Shown here: positions 15,281 to 21,204 of the stretch, piece by piece
How the letters are laid out: every line of letters begins with the position of its first letter
Numbering within the stretch: position 1 is the first letter of the stretch
Assembly: GCF_900659615.1 (NCBI RefSeq)
Contig: NZ_CAACUY010000082.1
Coordinates: 1 to 34,755, forward strand
Length of the DNA stretch: 34,755 nt
Direction of reading: 5' to 3'
Origin: Actinomadura fibrosa
Lineage (GTDB): Bacteria > Actinomycetota > Actinomycetes > Streptosporangiales > Streptosporangiaceae
Position numbers and translations under genes: made by a program
Notes under the pieces: model-generated
What the model was told of the DNA's origin: nothing
The model's input: only the letters and a program-made list of their open reading frames with translations
Databases searched by the model: none

Positions 15281-15718
15281 ATGGAAGGTGCATTGATCGC
15301 GGCGGCGGTCCTGGCGGCGGCCACGGTGTTCGGCCTGGTGCGGCGGCGCCGTGACGGCGTGCTGCGCGAACGAAGGCAGGGCGCGCGGCGGGGAGGCGGC
15401 GACATGGCCGAGACCCTCGGACCGGACGAGCTGGGCGCGGCGCTCGGCGAGCGGGCCACGCTGCTCCAGTTCTCCAGCGCGTTCTGCGCGCCGTGCCGCG
15501 CCACCCGGCGCACGCTCGGCGAGGTCGCCGGGATGGTCGACGGCGTCGTCCACGTCGAGCTGGACGCCGAGGCGCACCTCGACCTCGTCCGCCGCCTGAA
15601 CGTGGTCCGGACGCCCACCGTCCTCGTCCTTGACGGCGCCGGGCGCGTCGTCCGCCGCGCCGCCGGAGCGCCCCGCAAGGCCGATGTCATCGCGGCTCTG
15701 GGGACGGCCATCCCGTGA
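15281..15718 (+). CDS. Membrane-anchored thioredoxin-fold protein
   Basis: 145 residues. The N-terminus MEGALIAAAVLAAATVFGLV is a membrane anchor followed by a basic stretch (RRRRDGVLRERRQGARR), which by the positive-inside rule places the thioredoxin domain in the cytoplasm. The active site is CAPC (Cys69-Cys72) in FSSAFCAPCRATRRTL, with the cis-Pro loop RTPTVLVLDG further on. CAPC is less usual than CGPC but is found in thioredoxin-like thiol reductants. ATG 15281 has no ribosome site; a shorter form from ATG 15404 (MAETLG) would drop the anchor and keep the full thioredoxin domain. It stands upstream of the sulfurtransferase group, so it may reduce persulfide intermediates, which is inference. 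Confidence 0.88.
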   Translation: MEGALIAAAVLAAATVFGLVRRRRDGVLRERRQGARRGGGDMAETLGPDELGAALGERATLLQFSSAFCAPCRATRRTLGEVAGMVDGVVHVELDAEAHLDLVRRLNVVRTPTVLVLDGAGRVVRRAAGAPRKADVIAALGTAIP

Positions 15719-15749
15719 GCGGCGCCCCGTCTACCTGCGGGAAGATCAA

Positions 15750-15783
15750 TGTCACTGTCTCGCAAGGCGAGACGGATGTGACA
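15750..15783. promoter_or_regulatory. Composite palindrome before the sulfur leader promoter
   Basis: TGTCAC-T-GTCTCGC (15750-15763), a 3-nt centre AAG, then GCGAGAC-GGAT-GTGACA (15767-15783). Inner 7-bp and outer 6-bp arms are perfect. The right outer arm GTGACA (15778-15783) could be the -35 of a promoter with -10 TAACAT (15802-15807, 18-nt spacer), so it is well placed to be an operator. It could also act as a small terminator of the thioredoxin gene. Confidence 0.6.
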
Positions 15784-15801
15784 GCCCGTGGGGTGTCGGC
15801 T

Positions 15802-15807
15802 TAACAT
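15802..15807 (+). promoter_or_regulatory. -10 element of the leader peptide - DUF4395 - sseA transcript
   Basis: TAACAT fits TANNNT and ends 7 nt before the leader GTG at 15815; a candidate -35 GTGACA lies 18 nt upstream. The spacing makes the leader ORF leaderless. Confidence 0.6.
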
Positions 15808-15814
15808 CGTGTCC

Positions 15815-15901
15815 GTGCGTTACTGGACAGAGCAGATGCTCACGAAGCGCCGCGCGGTCGACTTCTGCCGCGTGGCCGCCTCGCTCTGTCGCACGGCCTG
15901 A
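15815..15901 (+). CDS. Cys-containing leader peptide upstream of sulfur genes (28 aa)
   Basis: A short frame reading MRYWTEQMLTKRRAVD then FCRVAASLCRTA, stop TGA at 15899-15901. It matches the type of short actinobacterial leader peptide with a basic middle and a Cys-Arg-Val-Ala-x-x-Leu-Cys end that is found before sulfur and cysteine genes. In mycobacteria, leaderless Cys-rich short ORFs are known to act as cysteine-responsive attenuators; ribosome stalling at Cys codons 18 and 25 could act likewise here. The GTG at 15815 sits 7 nt after a -10, so it is probably translated from the mRNA 5' end; GTG 15809 is an in-frame alternative. It is followed after 77 nt by the DUF4395 gene. Confidence 0.72.
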   Translation: MRYWTEQMLTKRRAVDFCRVAASLCRTA

Positions 15902-15978
15902 GGCATCGAGCCCGTCCGCCCCCGAGCATTCCTCCTTCTCGCTCGTACGCACGCTTCCACTCCACCTGGAGCACCCCG

Positions 15979-16422
15979 ATGCAGGTCGATCCGCGTGGGC
16001 AGCGCTTCGCCGCGGCCGTCACGACGGTGGTACTGATCGCGGTCCTGGTGACCGGAAGCTGGGCATTGCTCGCCGCTCAGGCCGTGGTGTTCGCCATCGC
16101 GACCCTCTTCGGCCTCCGGTACGCCCCGTACGGACGCGTGTACGCAGTGCTCATCCGTCCCCGGCTCGCCCCTCCGAGGGAGCTTGAGGACGAGGCCCCG
16201 CCCCGGTTCGCCCAGGGTGTCGGTCTCGTCTTCTCCCTCGTGGGAACGGCCGGATACGCGGCGGGGATCCCCTGGCTCGGCAACGGTGCCACCGCCCTCG
16301 CGCTGGCGGCGGCGTTCCTGAACGCGGTGTTCGGGTTCTGCCTCGGCTGCGAGATGTATCTGCTGGTCCGCCGTAGCACCCCCGGCAAGCGGGCCGGTTC
16401 GGCCCGCGTCGGGGACTACTGA
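15979..16422 (+). CDS. DUF4395 integral membrane protein
   Basis: 147 residues with about four membrane helices: AAAVTTVVLIAVLVTGSWALL, AQAVVFAIATLFGL, GVGLVFSLVGTAGYAAGI and ATALALAAAFLNAVFGFCLG. The last helix carries the conserved pair Cys-x-x-Cys in GFCLGCEMYLL, a hallmark of this family; the pair faces a helix end and could take part in persulfide or disulfide exchange. DUF4395 genes in actinomycetes commonly sit beside a rhodanese or thioredoxin gene, as here. Function is unproven; transport or relay of a reduced sulfur species is a reasonable guess. ATG 15979 follows TGGAG at about 15968, a modest ribosome site. Confidence 0.88.
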   Translation: MQVDPRGQRFAAAVTTVVLIAVLVTGSWALLAAQAVVFAIATLFGLRYAPYGRVYAVLIRPRLAPPRELEDEAPPRFAQGVGLVFSLVGTAGYAAGIPWLGNGATALALAAAFLNAVFGFCLGCEMYLLVRRSTPGKRAGSARVGDY

Positions 16423-16468
16423 TCCGACGTACAACCGCGAAGATCCGCTCCAACAGGGAGGTTCCCGA

Positions 16469-17308
16469 ATGAGCCGCTCCGACGTCCTGGTGGACGCCGA
16501 CTGGGTTGAGTCCAACCTGGACGCCCCCGGCCTCGTGCTCGTGGAGGTCGACGAGGATGTCGCCGCCTACGACAAGGGCCACATCCGTGGCGCCGTGAAG
16601 ATCGACTGGAAGACCGAGTTGCAGGACCCGGTCCGCCGCGACTTCGTCGACAAGACGGGATTCGAGCAGCTGCTGTCCTCCAAGGGCATCGCCAACGACG
16701 ACCTCGTCATCCTCTACGGCGGCAACAACAACTGGTTCGCGGCCTACGCGTACTGGTACTTCAAGCTGTACGGCCACGACAAGGTCAAGCTCCTCGACGG
16801 CGGCCGCAAGAAGTGGGAGCTGGACTCCCGCGAGCTGGTCGAGGACGTCCCGACCCGTCCGGCGACCGACTACAAGGCCAAGGAGCAGGACCTCAGCATC
16901 CGCGCCTTCCGCGAGGAGGTCGTGGACGCGATCGGGAGCAAGAACCTGATCGACGTCCGCTCGCCCGACGAGTTCAGCGGCAAGCTGCTCGCGCCGGCGC
17001 ACCTGCCGCAGGAGCAGGCGCAGCGGGCCGGCCACGTGCCGACCGCGCGCAGCATCCCGTGGTCGAAGGCCGCCAACGACGACGGCACGTTCAAGTCCGA
17101 CGAGGAGCTCCGCGAGATCTACGGCGCAGCCGGCGTGGACCTGTCCAAGCCGACCATCGCCTACTGCCGCATCGGCGAGCGCTCGTCGCACACCTGGTTC
17201 GCCCTGCGCGAGCTGCTCGGCCTCCAGGACGTCAAGAACTACGACGGCTCCTGGACCGAGTACGGGTCGCTGGTCGGCGTCCCGATCGAGCTCGGCGAGC
17301 CCAAGTAG
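16469..17308 (+). CDS. sseA: Thiosulfate / 3-mercaptopyruvate sulfurtransferase (double rhodanese)
   Basis: 279 residues, two rhodanese domains. The N-terminal non-catalytic one (about 1-130) begins SRSDVLVDADWVESNL and has EVDEDVAAYDKGHIRGAVKIDW; the C-terminal catalytic one (about 150-279) has NLIDVRSPDEFSG, GHVPTARSIPWS and the active loop YCRIGERSSHTWFAL with Cys233 as the persulfide carrier. CRIGERS is the actinobacterial CysA/SseA-type loop; it takes thiosulfate or a related sulfane donor. GGGAGG at 16456-16461 gives a strong ribosome site 7 nt before the ATG. It lies in one transcription unit with DUF4395 and probably with the following DUF1416 gene. Confidence 0.95.
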   Translation: MSRSDVLVDADWVESNLDAPGLVLVEVDEDVAAYDKGHIRGAVKIDWKTELQDPVRRDFVDKTGFEQLLSSKGIANDDLVILYGGNNNWFAAYAYWYFKLYGHDKVKLLDGGRKKWELDSRELVEDVPTRPATDYKAKEQDLSIRAFREEVVDAIGSKNLIDVRSPDEFSGKLLAPAHLPQEQAQRAGHVPTARSIPWSKAANDDGTFKSDEELREIYGAAGVDLSKPTIAYCRIGERSSHTWFALRELLGLQDVKNYDGSWTEYGSLVGVPIELGEPK

Positions 17309-17311
17309 GAC

Positions 17312-17373
17312 GGATCCGCCCCAAGGCGGATCCACCCCGCCCGCCGCGAGGCGGGCACCCGCCGCACGGCGGG
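17312..17373. repeat. Three tandem short hairpins between sseA and the DUF1416 gene
   Basis: Hairpin 1: GGATCCGCC / GGCGGATCC (17312-17320 with 17325-17333, loop CCAA). Hairpin 2: GCCCGCC / GGCGGGC (17339-17345 with 17350-17356, loop GCGA). Hairpin 3: CCCGCC / GGCGGG (17358-17363 with 17368-17373, loop GCAC). All arms are perfect and all loops are 4 nt. No T tract follows, so they may protect the upstream mRNA or limit readthrough. Confidence 0.75.
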
Positions 17374-17409
17374 ACGAGAGCCATCCGTGTGCACGGAGAT
17401 GGAGGAGCA

Positions 17410-17718
17410 ATGACCCAGGGCTGCGCAGCGCCCGCGCAGACGGCGCACCTTCCGGCGACCGTCGATCTGAACAACGAGGCCGTGATCCAGGGCACCGTCA
17501 CCCGTGACGGCGCCCCCGTGTCCAGTGCCTACGCCCGCCTGCTCGACTCGACCGGTGAGTTCACCGCCGAGGTCGTCACCGGGGACGAGGGGGTGTTCCG
17601 GTTCTTCGCCGCCGACGGCGACTGGACCGTGCGCGTCCTCGCGGCGGGCGGCGTGAGCGTCGACAACAGCGTCACCGCCAAGACCGGAGAGGTCGCCGCC
17701 CTCCAGGTCACGATCTGA
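17410..17718 (+). CDS. DUF1416 protein (Ig/carboxypeptidase-regulatory-like fold)
   Basis: 102 residues. After a Cys-containing N-terminus (MTQGCAAPAQTAHLP) comes a beta-sandwich domain: EAVIQGTVTRDGAPVSSAYARLLDSTGEF, then EGVFRFFAADGDWTVRVLA and GEVAALQVTI, the pattern of a carboxypeptidase-regulatory-like repeat. Genes of this family almost always follow an sseA-type sulfurtransferase in actinomycetes, so it probably assists that enzyme or guards its product, but no activity is known to me. There is no signal peptide, so it acts in the cytoplasm; Cys5 is a possible sulfur acceptor. GGAGGAG at 17401-17407 is a strong ribosome site, 4 nt before the ATG. Confidence 0.9.
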   Translation: MTQGCAAPAQTAHLPATVDLNNEAVIQGTVTRDGAPVSSAYARLLDSTGEFTAEVVTGDEGVFRFFAADGDWTVRVLAAGGVSVDNSVTAKTGEVAALQVTI

Positions 17719-17745
17719 CCGGAGCCTTCGCGGGCCGACGAACGA

Positions 17746-17787
17746 CGGACCCCGCCGCACCGCCTCACCGCGGTACGGCGGGGTCCG
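17746..17787 (+). terminator. Terminator of the sseA-DUF1416 operon
   Basis: CGGACCCCGCCG (17746-17757) pairs with CGGCGGGGTCCG (17776-17787); inside it ACCGC (17759-17763) pairs with GCGGT (17770-17774) across one mismatch, giving a 17-bp hairpin. It lies 28 nt after the stop, and CGCTTT follows. Confidence 0.85.
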
Positions 17788-17815
17788 CCGCTTTCACCGG
17801 ACCGTTCTCTCGTGG

Positions 17816-17881
17816 GCCGTTCCCGCGGCCGTCCTGCTCGGCCGCTTCGCCTCAGCCGTTCCCCGCGGCCGTCCTGCTCGG
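17816..17881 (+). repeat. 26/27-bp direct repeat in the 5' region of the membrane gene
   Basis: Copy 1 at 17816-17841 and copy 2 at 17855-17881 both read GCCGTTCC-(C)-CGCGG and then CCGTCCTGCTCGG, differing only by one inserted C. The 13-nt spacer is unique. Copy 2 ends 17 nt before a -10 TAGCAT (17898-17903). Confidence 0.85.
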
Positions 17882-17897
17882 ACGGGGCGTCCGCCGG

Positions 17898-17903
17898 TAG
17901 CAT
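17898..17903 (+). promoter_or_regulatory. -10 element for a probably leaderless membrane-protein mRNA
   Basis: TAGCAT fits TANNNT and ends 7 nt before the ATG at 17911, with no ribosome site between. Copy 2 of the direct repeat ends where a -35 would lie. Confidence 0.5.
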
Positions 17904-17910
17904 CGGCGCG

Positions 17911-19215
17911 ATGCCCGGACTGTCCGCGCGGTCGCCGCTGATCCTGCCGTGGGCGACGCTGAAGCTGGCGGGGCGCTTCGTGCTGCCCCTGACCCTCTGG
18001 TTCACGGTCGGGCAGCTGCTGCGGTACGGGGTGATGTACGGCGGGTACCGGCTCGGCGGGATGAAGGGCACCGCCGCCAGCGTGGCACCGCTGCTCACCG
18101 TCGGCCTGCTCGTGATGGTGACGCTGGCCGTCGCCGTCGCCATGGTCCACTGCGTCCGGGAGGGGCTGGACGTCGTCCACGCCCGCGAGGCCGGCGGCGA
18201 CCTGACGCCGTGGGCGGTGGGCAACGACGAGTCGGTGGCCGGCGCGGCGGGCCGCGCGGCGCTGCCGTTCGTCGTCTTCTACCTGGCGTGGGGGCTGCTG
18301 GCCGAGGACGCCCGCGAGTTCGCCGACACGGCCGCGAGCCGCGGCTTCGCCGAGGGCGGGATCGAGGGGCAGCTCAAGGGCGTCGGCATGCTGGTCTCGC
18401 TGGAGAAGCACGTGGTGCTCGCCAGCGTGCTCACCGCGGTGTTCTTCGTGCTGAAGGTGCTCGCGGGCTGGCTGCTGGAGGAGCGGTCGCCGCGCGCGGG
18501 CGCGGCGCTCATCGCGCTCCTGGAGATCTACTTCGCGCTGTTCGCCATCTTCACGATCGACCACCTGCGCGGCGAGGGCGTGGACTGGCTGACCCGGCGC
18601 CAGGCGTGGACCTGGTTCACCGACGTCGCCGGGCCCGTCCTCGACCTGTGGCCGCCGTTCAAGGACGCGGTGCTCGGCGCGCTGATCTGGCTGGTGATCA
18701 CCGGGGTGATCCTCGGCCTGGACGCGGCGGACGAGCGGGTCGTGCTCGGGAGCGGCCGCGCGGCGCGGCGGCTGGCGGGCGCGGGCGGCCTCGACCGCGT
18801 CAACAGCCCGCGCGAGGTGATGACCCGCGGGTTCCGCGAGATGTGGCTGCCCGCCTGGTACGGGCTGCGGCTCGTCCGGCGGTCCGGAATGCTGCCGTTC
18901 GCGACGTTCTGCCTGCTGTTCACCGGCCTGGACGTCGCCGAGGACGCCTCCCGCCGCCTCGTCTACGAGCTGATCGGGCCGCACCCGGTGACCTGGTGGA
19001 TCCCGCGGCTGCCGCTCGTCGGGTACGGCACGGGCCTCGTGTTCGAGATCCTCCGGATCTGCCTGCTGGCGGCGGCGTTCAACCTGGTGATGGCGCGGGT
19101 CACGGAGCGAACCGCAGCAAAGGCAGCGGGCCTGTCGGCCGCTGGGCCCGCGGCGGGCGCACCTCAAGGCGCAGCGAACCCGCCTTGGAGCGGGGCACCG
19201 TACCCGTCACCGTAA
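17911..19215 (+). CDS. Polytopic membrane protein of unknown function
   Basis: 434 residues, not recognised. About seven or eight membrane helices: LAGRFVLPLTLWFTVGQLL, VAPLLTVGLLVMVTLAVAVA, ALPFVVFYLAWGLL, HVVLASVLTAVFFVLKVLAG, LIALLEIYFALFAIFTI, LGALIWLVITGVILGL and GTGLVFEILRICLLAAAFN. Between helices are acidic exposed stretches such as GLLAEDAREFADTAASRG that could be a sensor loop. The last 35 residues are Ala/Gly/Pro rich and of low complexity, and their DNA overlaps the 3' end of the minus-strand gene by 116 bp. ATG 17911 is preceded by a -10 and no ribosome site, so it may be leaderless. It may work with the three minus-strand genes it converges on, but nothing in the sequence proves this. 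Confidence 0.85.
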   Translation: MPGLSARSPLILPWATLKLAGRFVLPLTLWFTVGQLLRYGVMYGGYRLGGMKGTAASVAPLLTVGLLVMVTLAVAVAMVHCVREGLDVVHAREAGGDLTPWAVGNDESVAGAAGRAALPFVVFYLAWGLLAEDAREFADTAASRGFAEGGIEGQLKGVGMLVSLEKHVVLASVLTAVFFVLKVLAGWLLEERSPRAGAALIALLEIYFALFAIFTIDHLRGEGVDWLTRRQAWTWFTDVAGPVLDLWPPFKDAVLGALIWLVITGVILGLDAADERVVLGSGRAARRLAGAGGLDRVNSPREVMTRGFREMWLPAWYGLRLVRRSGMLPFATFCLLFTGLDVAEDASRRLVYELIGPHPVTWWIPRLPLVGYGTGLVFEILRICLLAAAFNLVMARVTERTAAKAAGLSAAGPAAGAPQGAANPPWSGAPYPSP

Positions 19216-19747
19216 TCCGCGTGACGGCGCCCGGCCGGGGCTTCGCGTCCGAGGTCAGGCCGGTCGCCGACCCGGTCCGCAACCCGACGGCCGACCATTC
19301 GTGCCCGTCTCCGTCGGACAGCCGGTAGGTGATGCCGTACGAGCCGACGGCCTTCGCCGCCTCGGCGTCCCGGGGGAGGACGGCGAGGGTCAGCCGCAGC
19401 TCGGTCACGTCCGCGGACCCGCCGCCGGGCGCCTGGGTGCTCACGTAGGGCGCCCTGGTCTGGCGCCCCTCGATCCGCCACTGCGCGCCCGCCAGCTCGC
19501 CCGTCCCGCCATGGGGGACGGTCGTCGCCTTCTCGCGCGGTTCGAGGTTGCGCTGGACGATGTGCGTCTCGTCCAGCCACTGGATGCTGAGCAGGGCGGG
19601 AAGCAGCGCGGCGAGCGCCAGCGCCTGGACGACGCGCCTGTCGCCGGGCCGCAGCCCGGCGCGCCGCGGCTCGGACGGCTCGGGCGGCTCGGTCGGTGCG
19701 GGCCGCTCGGGCGGCAGCGGAGGCTCGGGTGGGGCGGGGGCCGTCAT
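19100..19747 (-). CDS. Single-pass protein with exported domain, third gene of a three-gene operon
   Basis: 215 residues, not assigned to a named family. A Pro/Glu-rich cytoplasmic head (MTAPAPPEPPLPPERPAP and on) is followed by one membrane helix at about 38-57 (VVQALALAALLPALLSIQW) and an exported beta-rich domain of about 155 residues (GELAGAQWRIEGRQTRAPYV, ELRLTLAVLPRD, YGITYRLSDGDGHEW, RITVTGTVP, GSLRLEVRPP). This alternation of short strands resembles DUF4352/Ig-like exported domains, without a firm match. Its ATG overlaps the upstream gene's stop by 4 nt (ATGA). The 3' end overlaps the convergent membrane-protein gene from 19100 to 19215. Confidence 0.8.
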   Translation of the reverse strand: MTAPAPPEPPLPPERPAPTEPPEPSEPRRAGLRPGDRRVVQALALAALLPALLSIQWLDETHIVQRNLEPREKATTVPHGGTGELAGAQWRIEGRQTRAPYVSTQAPGGGSADVTELRLTLAVLPRDAEAAKAVGSYGITYRLSDGDGHEWSAVGLRTGSATGLTSDAKPRPGAVTRITVTGTVPRSKAGSLRLEVRPPRAQRPTGPLPLLRFAP

Positions 19748-20346
19748 GGGCGACTCGTCCGGACGTCGTAGCGGTCGGTGGCGGTGCGGAGCAGCTCGGC
19801 GGCGCGGGCCGCGCCGAGGCCGAGGTCCACGTCGGCCGCCGCGGACAGCTGCGGCAGCAGCCCGCCCGTGCCGACGACGAGGTGCGCGCCCGCGACCCGC
19901 TCGCGCGGCAGCTCGAAGACGAAGGCCGTCGCCGTCCAGATCAGCGGCTGGAAGTCCGGTTCGAGGACGGACGCGGCGCCCGTCCGGGGATCGGCCTTGT
20001 AGGTGAAGCCGCCCGGCGTCTCCAGCACGGCGGACGCGAGCTTCAGCGGTTCGCGGCGGCTCATCGCGCGGAGCCGCACGATGAGGTAGACGCCGTCGCT
20101 GCCGACCGCCGGCTGGTTCCCGAGGGACAGGCTCGGGGCGAGCGACCGCGCCGCGTCCACCCGCTCGACCCGCACGCTGAACTCGCGGTTCGTGACCTCG
20201 TGGCCGATGCGTCCGCTGGTGCGGATCGGGTCCAGTTCCGTGGCCTCGACGTGCGGGCCGAGGCTGTGCAGCCACATCGCCCCGGCCAGCAGGACCGTCC
20301 CGACGGCCCCGGCGGTGCCCTGGACGAGCAGCCTGCGGCCGTTCAC
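19744..20346 (-). CDS. Signal-anchored exported protein, second gene of the operon
   Basis: 200 residues, no named family. GTG 20346 overlaps the upstream stop by 4 nt (GTGA on the minus strand). The N-terminus NGRRLLVQGTAGAVGTVLLA is a membrane anchor (helix about 6-27), then an exported domain reads EVTNREFSVRVERVDAARSL, DGVYLIVRLRAMSRREPLKL, ETPGGFTYKADPRTG and TATAFVFELPRERVAGAHLV. The strand pattern, with a charged residue run between a VYLIVRLRA and a FVFELP segment, again fits an Ig-like DUF4352-type fold. It has no catalytic motif that I can see. Coupled translation with both neighbours suggests that all three form one complex. Confidence 0.8.
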   Translation of the reverse strand: MNGRRLLVQGTAGAVGTVLLAGAMWLHSLGPHVEATELDPIRTSGRIGHEVTNREFSVRVERVDAARSLAPSLSLGNQPAVGSDGVYLIVRLRAMSRREPLKLASAVLETPGGFTYKADPRTGAASVLEPDFQPLIWTATAFVFELPRERVAGAHLVVGTGGLLPQLSAAADVDLGLGAARAAELLRTATDRYDVRTSRP

Positions 20347-21125
20347 CCCGGGCTCCCGGGGACCGGAAGCGTGTGCGGCGTGGCCCGCGGGGTTGCCCGG
20401 CGGGTGGGTCGCCGCGTCGGCGGGCGGGTCGCGCGGCCCGTGGGCTTCAGGGTGCGGCGCGGACGCGTGGGCGCGGACACCCTCGGGGACGGTGTTGCGG
20501 GTGCCGGGGTCAGGGCGGCGACGGGCAGGGTGAGCCGCCCGGCGAGCGCGTCGTCCTGGAGGTCCACCCGCCAGGCGTAGGTGGTGTCGGTGAACCCGTG
20601 GTCGTACGTCCATTTGCGCAGGCCGATGGTGAACTGGCGGGGTGCGTCCGCCGGTCCCGCCTTCCACTTCGCCGACGCCTCGACGGGCAGGCCCGGCTGC
20701 ACCATGTCGGTCTTCGCGCCGCCGGCGACGCCGTCCACATCGTCCGGCCTGATCCACTGCCCTTTCCGGGTACGGGCCGCGAGGCCCTGCGACAGGCCGC
20801 CGATGCCGAGCCCGACGCTCTCCTTGCCCTTGTTGACCACGTGCAGGCGGACGATGACGAACCGCTCCCTCGTCGAGCCGATGCCGCTGTCGTCCAGGCC
20901 GATGCGGGCGTCCCGCACGGTGACGGTGAAAAGGCCCAGGTCGACGGGCTGTCCGGCGCGCACGGCCGGCTGCTGCGGGGTCTCCGCGAAGCCGCCGGTC
21001 ACCCAGAGCACGGGCACGCCGACGGCGAGCGCGCAGGCGGCCAGGACCGGTACGAGCAGGCGCCTGGACGTCCCGCGGCGCCCGTGCTCGCCGGGAGGCG
21101 GGGGGACCGGGGCGGAGGGCTGCAC
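20343..21125 (-). CDS. Exported DUF4352-like protein with Arg/Thr/Pro tail, first gene of the operon
   Basis: 260 residues. Pro-rich cytoplasmic start (MQPSAPVPPPPGEHG), one helix at about 23-43 (LLVPVLAACALAVGVPVLWV), then an exported domain: GQPVDLGLFTVTVRDARIG, ERFVIVRLHVVNKGKESVG, ASAKWKAGPADAPRQFTIGL and YAWRVDLQDDALAG. The FTVTVRDARI / FVIVRLHVVNKG pair is characteristic of DUF4352/MPT63-like folds. The last 48 residues are an Arg/Thr/Pro tail (TRPRRTLKPTGRATRPPTRR and on) that would lie outside the cell and could bind polyanions such as teichoic acid or DNA. GTG 21125 has TACCAT seven bases before it on its strand and no ribosome site, so it is probably leaderless. Confidence 0.82.
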   Translation of the reverse strand: MQPSAPVPPPPGEHGRRGTSRRLLVPVLAACALAVGVPVLWVTGGFAETPQQPAVRAGQPVDLGLFTVTVRDARIGLDDSGIGSTRERFVIVRLHVVNKGKESVGLGIGGLSQGLAARTRKGQWIRPDDVDGVAGGAKTDMVQPGLPVEASAKWKAGPADAPRQFTIGLRKWTYDHGFTDTTYAWRVDLQDDALAGRLTLPVAALTPAPATPSPRVSAPTRPRRTLKPTGRATRPPTRRPTRRATPRATPHTLPVPGSPG

Positions 21126-21132
21126 GCGCCGA

Positions 21133-21138
21133 ATGGTA
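21133..21138 (-). promoter_or_regulatory. -10 element for the three-gene minus-strand operon
   Basis: On the minus strand TACCAT ends 7 nt before the GTG start at 21125. On the plus strand, TAATAC at 21137-21142 may serve the divergent gene, so two promoters overlap back to back here. Confidence 0.45.
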
Positions 21139-21204
21139 ATACGCGGCTACCCTGCCACCGCAGGCCGCCAGAGCAGAGTGTCCGTGAACGAGGGAGCGCC
21201 CGCG

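Noticed and set aside
15630..16187. A 185-residue frame spanning the thioredoxin 3' end, the leader peptide and the DUF4395 5' end
   Set aside because: It crosses a promoter, a palindrome and two better-supported frames, and shows no domain.
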